From: Cycloclasticus sp.
Lineage (GTDB): Bacteria; Pseudomonadota; Gammaproteobacteria; Methylococcales; Cycloclasticaceae
Reading direction: 5' to 3'
Length of the DNA: 64,000 bases
Assembly (NCBI GenBank): GCA_002700385.1
Contig: PADC01000004.1
Span: forward strand, 94,776 to 158,775
The notes beneath the pieces were generated by a model that saw only the letters and a list, made by a program, of their open reading frames with translations, made no database searches and was not told the DNA's origin. The position numbers and the translations under genes were made by a program. This document shows, piece by piece, positions 39,919 through 49,387 of this stretch (position 1 is the first letter of the stretch; each line of letters opens with the position of its first letter).

Positions 39919-40776
39919 TTATTTATTTGCTGCTTGAAAACGCTTCAAGATACTTTCTTGAGCACGGATAACGGGTAGGTCTATCATTTTATTTTGGTAC
40001 ACAAACACACCTTGCCCTTGTTGTTGCGCTTCATCCCAAGCAGCCAGAATGGCTGTGGCTTTTTCCACCTGCTCTAAAGTGGGTGTATACACCTCATTGA
40101 CTATGTTGATTTGAGCCGGGTGGATACAGAGCTTGCCTGCATAGCCTAATTTCATCCCCAGAATAGCCTCTTCACGAATCGCCTGCTCATTGGATACATC
40201 CAAACAAACGTTATCAATCGGCAAAACACCAAACGCCCTGGCTGCTAATGCAATCTGGCAACGCGAATGATAAATAACACCTGCACTGGCATCTGATTCA
40301 TTCAACGCCATGTCTGCTGCAAAATCCACGTGCCCAAAACACATAGAATCCAGTGTTGTTAACGCATTTGAAATACTTGACGCTGCTAACACCCCCTTAG
40401 CCGTTTCAATAATAACAAACAGCGGTATCTCAGCCTTGTTAAAAAAAGATTTAGTTGTCTGAATATCCTCTACCGATTCGCATTTTGGCAGCATAATGGC
40501 GGTCTGCCCCACCGCCACCATCGCTTTAATGTCTTCTTCAAACCAGGGTGTAGACAGACCATTCACCCGAACAATGACTTGCTTTGAGCTAAAAGCACCC
40601 GATTCTAAAGCGGTGATGACCCGCTGTCTTGCTGTATTTTTTTCTCCCGGCGCTACAGCATCTTCAAGATCAAAAATAATGGCATCAGCCGGAAGATTGG
40701 CCGCTTTATCAATGCGCTTTTGCGCGGAACCAGGCACAAATAAAAGGGATCGACACAGTTGTAATCTATCAGGCAT
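39919..40776 (-). CDS. HpcH/HpaI/CitE-family CoA lyase
   Basis: RSLLFVPGSAQKRIDKAANLPADAIIFDLEDAVAPGEKNTAR...GYAGKLCIHPAQINIVNEVYTPT. Confidence 0.93.
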   Translation of the reverse strand: MPDRLQLCRSLLFVPGSAQKRIDKAANLPADAIIFDLEDAVAPGEKNTARQRVITALESGAFSSKQVIVRVNGLSTPWFEEDIKAMVAVGQTAIMLPKCESVEDIQTTKSFFNKAEIPLFVIIETAKGVLAASSISNALTTLDSMCFGHVDFAADMALNESDASAGVIYHSRCQIALAARAFGVLPIDNVCLDVSNEQAIREEAILGMKLGYAGKLCIHPAQINIVNEVYTPTLEQVEKATAILAAWDEAQQQGQGVFVYQNKMIDLPVIRAQESILKRFQAANK

Positions 40777-40789
40777 AAGCGATTAGTTT

Positions 40790-41950
40790 TTAATATGAAC
40801 GTGGTAAACCCAGGCTCTTTTCAGCAATATAGTTTAATAGCATTTCCCTGTTAATGGGGGCCGTTTTTAATAACCGAACCACCGAGTACATATCATATAA
40901 GCCATAATCATCTGTAAAACCATTACCACCAAAACACTGGAGTGCAGAGTCAACCGCTTTCATACCGGCATCAGCAGCGGCTATTTTCGCCATACTCGAC
41001 GCCTCACCCGCTGACTTTTTATGATCAAATAACCAAGCTGCCTGTCTTGTCATTAATGAGGCCAACTCTATTTGAGTTTTACTTTCAGCCAAAGGGTGCT
41101 GTAACCCTTGATACGCACCTATTGGGCCATTAAAAACCACACGTTCGGCTGCATATTCTGCCGCCCTGTTCAGGGCTAAACGGCCTATTCCTGTGCACAT
41201 AGATGAAACAACAATACGCTCAGGGTTTAATGATTCGAATAAAATTTCAAACCCTTTATCAATCGTACCAATGACATCATCTTCTGTCAGCTCAACATCA
41301 TCGAAGAATAATTGATATTGGCGTTCTGGCAGGACAACACCCATCTCCAGCGGTGTCATACTCAGGCCTTTTGCTTTCATATCGACAATAAACAAAGTAA
41401 ACCCCTCGGTTTTACTGGCCACCTCTGTGTGCGCCTGAGTACGCGCCACAACCAGTGCATAATCAGATTCATCTGCACTGGTAATGAACGTTTTTTGTCC
41501 ATTTAAAAAATACCGATCGCCTTTCTTCTTCGCGATCGTATTAATTTTAATCGTATTTGTGCCGGCTGTTGGTTCGGTAATCGCAAAACAAAAAAGCGTT
41601 TTACCCGCACATGCATCGGGCAAATACCGTTGTTTCATCGCCTCACTACCATGATCAGCAATCATGGGTAACGTCATCGTTGAACCGACGACCATGGATA
41701 ACAAAGGAATGCCATTATTCGCCATGCCCTCCATCAATAGCGCCATTTCAGTCATACCAAGCCCTGCACCACCGTATTCTTCTGGCACCATTAAGCCGAT
41801 AAAACCATCGTCACTGACTTGATCCCATAACGCTCGTGGGAATTCATTTTTACGTGCTTTTTTTAGCCAATAGTGTTGGTCATATTTTTTTGCAACTTGA
41901 TCCCCGTATTCATAGATCATTCGTTGCTCATCATTTAATTCGAAATTCAT
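40790..41950 (-). CDS. Acyl-CoA dehydrogenase
   Basis: MNFELNDEQRMIYEYGDQVAKKYDQHYW...FAITEPTAGTNTIKINTIA; start reassigned to 41950. Confidence 0.9.
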   Translation of the reverse strand: MNFELNDEQRMIYEYGDQVAKKYDQHYWLKKARKNEFPRALWDQVSDDGFIGLMVPEEYGGAGLGMTEMALLMEGMANNGIPLLSMVVGSTMTLPMIADHGSEAMKQRYLPDACAGKTLFCFAITEPTAGTNTIKINTIAKKKGDRYFLNGQKTFITSADESDYALVVARTQAHTEVASKTEGFTLFIVDMKAKGLSMTPLEMGVVLPERQYQLFFDDVELTEDDVIGTIDKGFEILFESLNPERIVVSSMCTGIGRLALNRAAEYAAERVVFNGPIGAYQGLQHPLAESKTQIELASLMTRQAAWLFDHKKSAGEASSMAKIAAADAGMKAVDSALQCFGGNGFTDDYGLYDMYSVVRLLKTAPINREMLLNYIAEKSLGLPRSY

Positions 41951-41990
41951 CTTTTTCTCTATATTTTGTTGAATAACTAGAACACTAAGA

Positions 41991-42782
41991 CTAGCGACCT
42001 TTCCATTTGGGTTTTCTTTTTTCAGCAAACGACAGTGGCCCTTCAATACCGTCTTCACTGGCGTATACCACTTCATGTAAACGTTGCGCTTCTTTTATGC
42101 CGTCATTACAACCCAGGCTCATTGCACTTAATATACTGGCCTTAGCGGCCACCACTGATAGGGGCGCATTGTCTCTAATAATGCCTGCTAACCGGTAGGC
42201 TTGTTCTCTAACTTGATCGGGTGTTTCCTCAAGATAGTTAACAAAGCCCACGTCATAAAACCGTTGAATGGGCAGTTGCTCACCGGTTAAAACCAATTCC
42301 ATAATCAGTGGTTGAGGCAACATGCCCAGCAGCGGCACAGCCCAAGGCGAACCACGACCCATTTTTGCTTCTGTAATGCCTACTCGTGTACCCGTTAAGC
42401 CAACACGCAAGTCTGAGTTTAAAGACAGCAGCATACCGCCAGCCATTAAATGCCCAGTCATTGCCGCAATAATCGGTTTTTTACAATCCCGCATACGTTG
42501 ATGAAATGGGTCTTTCAATTTAGACAAGACGTCTTCGCCTGTTTGTTTTTTAATTTCAGCGGCTTCTTTTAAGTCCATTCCCGCACAAAAAACACCGCAA
42601 TCTGCGGATGTTAATACAACCACTTTCACGGCATCATTGGTATCAACCTCCTGCCAAGCATCAGCTAATTTATTAACCAAGCTGGTTGATAAGGCATTTT
42701 TTCTTTCCGGGCGATTTAATTTTATGGTCGCCACACCCTCCTCAAGCTGATAAATTAATTCATCATTCCACTTCACGGTCAC
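41991..42782 (-). CDS. Enoyl-CoA hydratase/isomerase
   Basis: IKLNRPERKNALSTSLVNKL...VFCAGMDLKEAAE...GHLMAGGMLLSLNSDL. Confidence 0.9.
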   Translation of the reverse strand: MTVKWNDELIYQLEEGVATIKLNRPERKNALSTSLVNKLADAWQEVDTNDAVKVVVLTSADCGVFCAGMDLKEAAEIKKQTGEDVLSKLKDPFHQRMRDCKKPIIAAMTGHLMAGGMLLSLNSDLRVGLTGTRVGITEAKMGRGSPWAVPLLGMLPQPLIMELVLTGEQLPIQRFYDVGFVNYLEETPDQVREQAYRLAGIIRDNAPLSVVAAKASILSAMSLGCNDGIKEAQRLHEVVYASEDGIEGPLSFAEKRKPKWKGR

Positions 42783-42831
42783 CTCTATTTTATTGTGCCT
42801 ATGGATGCTGTATACTTGATCGTCAATTTAC

Positions 42832-42845
42832 CAAACAAGCGTTAG
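42832..42845. promoter_or_regulatory. Putative operator CAAACAAGCGTTAG in divergent promoter gap
   Basis: Between 42782(-) and 42923(+); shares ACAAGCGTTAG with the 56793 site. Confidence 0.5.
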
Positions 42846-42922
42846 TTTGTAAAGTTACAGAACCTGAAGATGACACCCTGTAAACTCTTCAGTCAGCCTA
42901 TTAATGTACGTAAAGGAACACC

Positions 42923-44950
42923 ATGTCGAGTCATTTATTTTCACCCATTACCTTAGGTTCTTTAACCTTACCCAATCGAATTATCATGGGTTCGATGCAC
43001 ACAGGTCTCGATCACAGTGAAGACCCATTTGGTCGACTTGCAGCTTTTTACAAAGAACGTGCTGATGGTGGCGTTTCGCTGATGGTTACGGGCGGAGTTT
43101 CTCCAAATGAACAAGGTTTGATCAGTCCAGGCGCTATGAAACTCACGGATGCCGAGCAAATAGAGGATTATAAAATCATAACAAACGCCGTCCATGAATC
43201 TGGCAGCAAAATCATTATGCAAATTCTTCATGCTGGCCGTTATGCAAAGCAAGAAGACCTTGTGGCACCCAGCGCCATCCGCTCGCCCATTAATCAGTTC
43301 GAACCTAAAGCAATGACACAGCAGGATATCCAGCGAACAATCGACGATTTTGTTCATTGCGCCTACCTCGCTGAACAAGCGGGATTTGATGGTATTGAAT
43401 TGCTCGGCTCTGAGGGGTATTGCCTCAATGAATTTACCGCCTTGCGTACGAATCACCGTACCGACGAATGGGGAGGATCGCTAGAAAATCGTGCACGCTT
43501 TCCATTAGAAATCATTCATGCCATACGCCGCAAATTAGGCCCTCGTTTCTTTATTCAATACCGAATGTCCGTACTTGAGTTGGTTGAAGGCGGTTGGAAT
43601 ATTGAAGAAGCACAGCAGTTTGCTCAATTATTAGAATCTGCCGGTATCGATTTGATTAACACCGGCATCGGTTGGCATGAATCCTCTATTCCCACTATTG
43701 CTATGCAAGTACCAAGGGCCGCGTTCAGCTGGGCAACAAACAAAATTAAGCAAGCTGTCAATATTCCCGTTGCCGCGGCTAATCGAATTAATACGGTTGA
43801 CGTGGCTGAAAAAATTATTCAGCGAGGAGATGCGGATCTTGTTTATCTATCCAGACCTTTTCTTGCAGACCCCGAATTTGTCAATAAAGCCCAAGAACAA
43901 CGTACCAATGACATCAATACTTGCATCGCCTGTAATCAATCCTGTTTGGATCATCTCTTTAACTTTAAAACCGTCAGTTGCCTAGTAAACCCGCGTGCTT
44001 GTCATGAAACAATCATGCCTGCCCTGCCAAAAACGGCTTCCCCACGAAACATTGCAGTTATCGGTGCCGGTGCTGCTGGTTTATCGTTTGCCATCGAAGC
44101 AAAAAAAATGGGCCATCACATTACACTGTATGATGCAAACGAAGATATTGGCGGTCAATTATTGTACGCACGCAAAGTACCGGGGAAAGAGGAGTTTGAC
44201 GAATTGCTACGGTATTTCAGGGTGATGATAGAGAAATATCAAATTGACCTTCATTTAAAGACAACCATCACAGCGGACCAACTCACATCATCTCAATACG
44301 ATGCCGTTGTCCTGGCATCTGGCATTAGAGCTCGTCACCTGACTATACCGGGTATAGAGAGCCCAACTGTGTTGACATACGAAGAAGCCTTTGAAAAACC
44401 TGACAAAATTGGCCAACGAGTTGCCATTATCGGTGCCGGTGGCATTGGGTATGACATGGCTGAATTTGTAACGCACCAAACCGATGGCAAAGAAACCATT
44501 GAATCATTCAATAACAACTGGGGTATTGACTCAACAGGGTTACAACCCGGTGGCTTAGATTCTGCAAAAAAACCACCCCTTAACAAGCTACGCGAGGTCA
44601 CCTTATTACAACGTAAAGCAGGGAAATTTGGTCGATCATTGGGTAAAACAACCGGTTGGATTCATCAAGCCGAATTACAAAAACGGGGTGTTCAGTTACT
44701 TGGTGATCTCGACTATGTAAAGATTGACGCAACAGGCCTGCATATTAACAAGGCTGGCGAAAAACAACACATTCCCGCCGATACCATTATAATTTGTGCC
44801 GGTCAGGAGTCTCGAGATGAACTGGCCGTTCCTCTCAACAAAATGAGCAGTAAAATATACAAAATTGGTGGAGCCAAAGAAGTCCGTGAATTAGATGCGG
44901 CTCAAGCCATTAGAGACGGAATCGAGTTGGCCTACTCGCTTCATAGCTAA
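42923..44950 (+). CDS. 2,4-dienoyl-CoA reductase-like (OYE TIM barrel + FeS + FAD/NAD domains)
   Basis: ITLGSLTLPNRIIMGSMHTGLD...CIACNQSCLDHLFNFKTVSCLVNPRA...NIAVIGAGAAGLSFAIEA. Confidence 0.93.
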   Translation: MSSHLFSPITLGSLTLPNRIIMGSMHTGLDHSEDPFGRLAAFYKERADGGVSLMVTGGVSPNEQGLISPGAMKLTDAEQIEDYKIITNAVHESGSKIIMQILHAGRYAKQEDLVAPSAIRSPINQFEPKAMTQQDIQRTIDDFVHCAYLAEQAGFDGIELLGSEGYCLNEFTALRTNHRTDEWGGSLENRARFPLEIIHAIRRKLGPRFFIQYRMSVLELVEGGWNIEEAQQFAQLLESAGIDLINTGIGWHESSIPTIAMQVPRAAFSWATNKIKQAVNIPVAAANRINTVDVAEKIIQRGDADLVYLSRPFLADPEFVNKAQEQRTNDINTCIACNQSCLDHLFNFKTVSCLVNPRACHETIMPALPKTASPRNIAVIGAGAAGLSFAIEAKKMGHHITLYDANEDIGGQLLYARKVPGKEEFDELLRYFRVMIEKYQIDLHLKTTITADQLTSSQYDAVVLASGIRARHLTIPGIESPTVLTYEEAFEKPDKIGQRVAIIGAGGIGYDMAEFVTHQTDGKETIESFNNNWGIDSTGLQPGGLDSAKKPPLNKLREVTLLQRKAGKFGRSLGKTTGWIHQAELQKRGVQLLGDLDYVKIDATGLHINKAGEKQHIPADTIIICAGQESRDELAVPLNKMSSKIYKIGGAKEVRELDAAQAIRDGIELAYSLHS

Positions 44951-44978
44951 AATACCTCAATAAAGAAAAGAGAACATT

Positions 44979-46181
44979 ATGTTAGATGCTTATATTTATG
45001 ATGGAACGAGAACAGCGTTTGGAAAATATTGTAGTGCGCTGGCACATGTAAGGCCTGATGATTTGGCTGCAACAGTTATAAAAGCCTTGGTTGAAAGGAA
45101 CAAAATTGACCCCTTGCTGATAGATGACGTCGTTTTAGGCTGTGCCTGTCAATCAGGAGAAGACAGTCGAAACGTCGCCCGCTATGCAACGTTAGCAGCG
45201 GGACTCCCGGTAGAGGTCAGCGGACAAACTGTTAATAGGCTTTGCGGGAGTAGCTTAGCAGCGATTATTGATTCTGCACGGGCAATCACCTCTGGAGAGG
45301 GCGATTTATTTATTGCTGGCGGGGGTGAAAGCATGACCCGAGCACCCTTAACGTTTAATAAAAGCAATACCGCATTCAGTAAAGACATCACCGTCTACGA
45401 TAGCGCCATTGGCGTACGTTTTCCGAACCCGATTATTGGTCAATTATATGGCCATGAGGCCATGCCGGAAACGGCCGACAATGTGGCCAAAGCACTCCAA
45501 ATCAGCCGAGAGCAATGTGACGTTTTCGCCTACCAATCACAACAAAAATGGGCACAAGCCACTGATAAAGGTTATTTTAAGGAAGAGATAACCCCCGTTA
45601 ACATCCCTCAAAAACGGGGCAAACCTGATATCGTTGTCGATACAGATGAGCACCCTCGAGCGGAATCGACCTTAGACAAAATGTCCACCATGCGTTCTCT
45701 TTATGAAGAAGGTGTCGTCACTGCGGCTAACGCCTCAGGGATTAATGATGGAGCAGCAGCCGTTGTCGTTGGATCTCGTAACTTTGGCGAACAGCATCAA
45801 CTCAAACCCATCGCACGTATTTTAGGCGGCGCTTCAGCTGGCGTAGAGCCATCAATGATGGGATTAGGCCCTGTCCCCGCCTGCCAAAAATTACTAAAGC
45901 GACTTGGGTTACGTATTGATCAGATGGATATTATTGAAGTCAATGAAGCATTTGCTGCACAGGTTCTAGGCGGTTTAAAACAACTCGGTATCGCTGAAGA
46001 TGATCCACGAGTCAATCCAAATGGTGGCGCTATTTCTGTTGGTCATCCGCTAGGTGCGTCAGGAGCCAGGCTGGCTTTAACTGCTTGCCGCCAACTTGAA
46101 AGAACAAACGGTCGTTATGCGCTGATCACCATGTGCGTTGGGGTTGGCCAAGGAATCGCCATGGTCATTGAACGTTGCTAA
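44979..46181 (+). CDS. Acetyl-CoA acyltransferase (thiolase)
   Basis: [20 protein letters not shown]...[11 protein letters not shown]...[20 protein letters not shown]. Confidence 0.94.
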   Translation: MLDAYIYDGTRTAFGKYCSALAHVRPDDLAATVIKALVERNKIDPLLIDDVVLGCACQSGEDSRNVARYATLAAGLPVEVSGQTVNRLCGSSLAAIIDSARAITSGEGDLFIAGGGESMTRAPLTFNKSNTAFSKDITVYDSAIGVRFPNPIIGQLYGHEAMPETADNVAKALQISREQCDVFAYQSQQKWAQATDKGYFKEEITPVNIPQKRGKPDIVVDTDEHPRAESTLDKMSTMRSLYEEGVVTAANASGINDGAAAVVVGSRNFGEQHQLKPIARILGGASAGVEPSMMGLGPVPACQKLLKRLGLRIDQMDIIEVNEAFAAQVLGGLKQLGIAEDDPRVNPNGGAISVGHPLGASGARLALTACRQLERTNGRYALITMCVGVGQGIAMVIERC

Positions 46182-46227
46182 TTCAACCCTCATTATCTAA
46201 AGAAACCATCACTGGTTGAGGAAACAT

Positions 46228-46264
46228 AAAAGGCTGTCGACCTTAAGAAAGTGACAGCCTTTTA
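46228..46264. terminator. Intrinsic terminator
   Basis: AAAGGCTGTC-N14-GACAGCCTTTT inverted repeat. Confidence 0.85.
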
Positions 46265-46311
46265 TAGCGCTTTTATTGTTATTAAATTTAACGATGTTTA
46301 GAGTTTTGCCA

Positions 46312-46603
46312 CTACCGTTTTTCTTTAATAAAAGCAACAATTGAATCCATGGCATGGCAACCTTGGCCCGTTTTTTGTTGAGCGCTGCGCCATTATCGCC
46401 ACCAGGTTGCCACCTGCACTATCGCCCGCAACAACCAGAGACAAGTCCAACCCATTGAACTTATCTCGATTGTCGTCAACCCATAATAAAGCGTGCCAAC
46501 AATCATTAACCGCTGTGGGGTATGGAAATTCTGGAGCCAACCTATAAATCCACCAACACAACAGCCTTCCTTTTTTATCGATATTGCAAAGCAATTTTGC
46601 CAA
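46312..46603 (-). pseudogene. Remnant of HSL-family alpha/beta hydrolase
   Basis: YRLAPEFPYPTAVNDCWHALLWV...VVAGDSAGGNLVAIMAQ then frame change into HAMDSIVAFIKEKR*; N-terminus and central part missing. Confidence 0.75.
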
Positions 46604-47741
46604 CTTTTTCCCTTGAAATAATTGTTTTCATAATTTGCGCTGTCCCATCACCAATTTGCAGACCCATCACATCCAGCATCCTTTGTTGATGTGGTAAGTC
46701 AGTGGTGTAACCGTAATGGCCGTTTAGCAATAAACAATTCTGTATGATTTCTGTCGCATATTTCGGCCCCATCCATTTCAATACAGCCGCTTCTTTTGTG
46801 TGTTTGTGTCCACCATCCCGCAATTTAAGTGTTTGATAAGCCAGTGCTCGTAAGGCTTCCAGCATGCTTTCATGCTCTGCCAACGGGAATGAAACACCTT
46901 GGAATTTTACCAACGGGGTGCCAAACGCTTCTCTTTCTTGTACGTACTGCCAGGTTTCGTCCACAGAAACCTGGGCGGCACCGACACACTCCAGCGCGAT
47001 CAAAACACGGCTTAAATCAAACCCAACCATAATTTTGGTAAAACCTTCATTTTCGTTGCCCAGTAAGGCAGAAGCAGGAATTTCAACGTTATCAAAAAAG
47101 ACAGAGCCTCGGCCAACGGGCTTGGTACCAATATCATCAAACTCTGTTCGACTGATGCCCGGTAAATTTAAATCGACTAAAAACGCCGACACACCATAAG
47201 GCCCTGATTCAACCGTGCCTGTACGTGCAAACATCAAAACGTTATCGGCTTGTGTTGCGTAGCTCATGGAGGTTTTTTCACCGTTTAATAGATACCCTGT
47301 ATCGGTACGCTCTGCTCTTAAAATCAGGTTACCTGCATCTGATCCCCCACGTGGTTCTGTTAAACCGAGCGCTGAAATCAGCTCACCGGATGCCATTTTA
47401 GGCAACACGTCATGTTTCATTTCTTCTGAACCAAAACGCATGATGACGTCACTCATTAACGGATTCGTCATATTCAAATAACTCAGGTTAAAATCGCCGT
47501 AAGCAATGGCTTCACAAATTAAACCGTTTACAAAACTTGTCGCACCAATTCCACCAAACTCTTCAGGAATATTCGGTGCCAATAAGCCCAGCTCACCCAT
47601 CTCTTTAATCAGCCCACGATCCAATGTGGATTCGCTGTTAATGGCACGTTCGCGATAGCCTTCATACAATTTTTCGCTTGCGAAACGTTGTGCCATTTCC
47701 TGGATCATTTTTTCTTCATCTGTTAATAATGCCGGATTCAT
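46575..47741 (-). CDS. Acyl-CoA dehydrogenase
   Basis: LGLTEPRGGSDAGNLILRAERTD; MLDVMGLQIGDGTAQIMKTIISREKVG; paralogous to 19096..20250. Confidence 0.92.
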   Translation of the reverse strand: MNPALLTDEEKMIQEMAQRFASEKLYEGYRERAINSESTLDRGLIKEMGELGLLAPNIPEEFGGIGATSFVNGLICEAIAYGDFNLSYLNMTNPLMSDVIMRFGSEEMKHDVLPKMASGELISALGLTEPRGGSDAGNLILRAERTDTGYLLNGEKTSMSYATQADNVLMFARTGTVESGPYGVSAFLVDLNLPGISRTEFDDIGTKPVGRGSVFFDNVEIPASALLGNENEGFTKIMVGFDLSRVLIALECVGAAQVSVDETWQYVQEREAFGTPLVKFQGVSFPLAEHESMLEALRALAYQTLKLRDGGHKHTKEAAVLKWMGPKYATEIIQNCLLLNGHYGYTTDLPHQQRMLDVMGLQIGDGTAQIMKTIISREKVGKIALQYR

Positions 47742-49378
47742 AATGTGTCCTTTATTTGTAGCTTTTCAGCCATTTGTCGTAATTTAAATTTTTGGATTTT
47801 TCCACTGGCTGTTCTTGGCATCGCCGATAATGTTTCTACGTATTCAGGCCAATAGTTTTTACTCAGCCCTTCATCTGACAGGTAATCCTTAATTTGCTGT
47901 ATATTTATTTCAGCGCCTTTTTGTAAAGTAACAAAGCAGCAGGCTCTCTCACCCAGACGCTCATCTGGTTTTGCAACGATCGCTATGTCTTCTAATAAGG
48001 GATTTTTGTATAGGGTGTTTTCAACCAAGGCAACTGGAATATTTTCACCACCTCGAATAATAATATCCTTAGAGCGACCTGTAATTCGGATGTATTTTTG
48101 ATGAATAATTTTTGCCAAATCGCCTGTTTCAAACCAGCCGTCAGAATCGGTATCGTATGCCTCGGGGCGTTTCAAATAACCAACAAAGTTACCCGCCCCA
48201 CGTGTTTGCAATCGGCCTTCTTTATTTTCACCTAATGTGTTGCCTTCTCTATCAACAACACGCATTTCTGTTCCAGAATAAGGAAAACCATCTGTCTCAA
48301 ATACTTTTTCTTCACTGTCTGTTAAGAGCGTTGTCGTGACCGCTGACATTTCTGTCATGCCCCACACGGTAATCAAATTCACATTTAAACGCTTTGCTGC
48401 TCGCCGGCCGATCGCCGGTGGGACTGGCGCACCACCACAGACAAACACTCTAAATGTATCGTGGTTACACGCTTCTAAAGCGTCAGATGCACTTAAGTCC
48501 GCTAAGAAGGGTGTTGCTCCCATCGTAAAAGCGATCTTCTCATCACGGATGATTTCCCAGGCGGTTTGGGGATCCCATTGATCTAGAAGCACCGTTGTCG
48601 TCGACAACATCATCGGTACGCTAATGCCGTACATCAGCCCTGTCATATGGGCGGTGGGTGAGCCCATAAAAACGTGTTCGTTTTCTGTTAATTGAATCCG
48701 TTCGATAAATTTTCTTGCACAATAATCATGTGTGTTGGGTGTGTGCATGACACCTTTTGGCGCACCTGTTGTGCCAGAGGTATACATCAATAAAAAAACG
48801 TCGTTAGGTAATAATGTTGATTTTTCGAACAGCGCGCGGTCTTCTAGACTCACCTCTTCCTTCATAAATGGGTCGAGTCCATCCTCGGCTAAAATGCAAA
48901 CATGCTCTAAACAGGGTAACGACTCACCGAGTTGCTCGATCATGCTTTTGTGGTCATAACCTCTAAACGTTTCTGGGGCAAAAATGACTTTTGATTCCGC
49001 GAAACCCAACATGTAACTGAGCTCGCTTTCTCTAAAAATAGGCATTAACGGGTTACTGACCGCCCCAACACGCATACACGCCAGATACACCACGACAAAT
49101 TCCCACCAATTTGGTAACTGGAAGGAAACAACATCACCTTTACAAACGCCTTTATGCAACAAACCTGCGGCTAAACGGTCTGATAACGCTAATAATTCTG
49201 CGTAAGTTTTTGACTGCTTATCATTGTTCTCTTTACGATAGCCGATCACAGCCGGCTTGTTACCGTGTTTAACAACAGCCTCATCAAAATATTCCAGTAA
49301 CGTTTTATCCTGCCAATCTTTTGAATCACGCATTGCTTCAATACGTTCATCTGGCAAAATCGGGTCAACGATGGACAT
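47738..49378 (-). CDS. AMP-forming acyl-CoA synthetase (AtuH-like position)
   Basis: LLMYTSGTTGAPKGVMHTPNT...WGMTEMSAVTT...GRSKDIIIRGGENIPVALVEN. Confidence 0.93.
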   Translation of the reverse strand: MSIVDPILPDERIEAMRDSKDWQDKTLLEYFDEAVVKHGNKPAVIGYRKENNDKQSKTYAELLALSDRLAAGLLHKGVCKGDVVSFQLPNWWEFVVVYLACMRVGAVSNPLMPIFRESELSYMLGFAESKVIFAPETFRGYDHKSMIEQLGESLPCLEHVCILAEDGLDPFMKEEVSLEDRALFEKSTLLPNDVFLLMYTSGTTGAPKGVMHTPNTHDYCARKFIERIQLTENEHVFMGSPTAHMTGLMYGISVPMMLSTTTVLLDQWDPQTAWEIIRDEKIAFTMGATPFLADLSASDALEACNHDTFRVFVCGGAPVPPAIGRRAAKRLNVNLITVWGMTEMSAVTTTLLTDSEEKVFETDGFPYSGTEMRVVDREGNTLGENKEGRLQTRGAGNFVGYLKRPEAYDTDSDGWFETGDLAKIIHQKYIRITGRSKDIIIRGGENIPVALVENTLYKNPLLEDIAIVAKPDERLGERACCFVTLQKGAEINIQQIKDYLSDEGLSKNYWPEYVETLSAMPRTASGKIQKFKLRQMAEKLQIKDTL

Positions 49379-49387
49379 GTTTACTCC

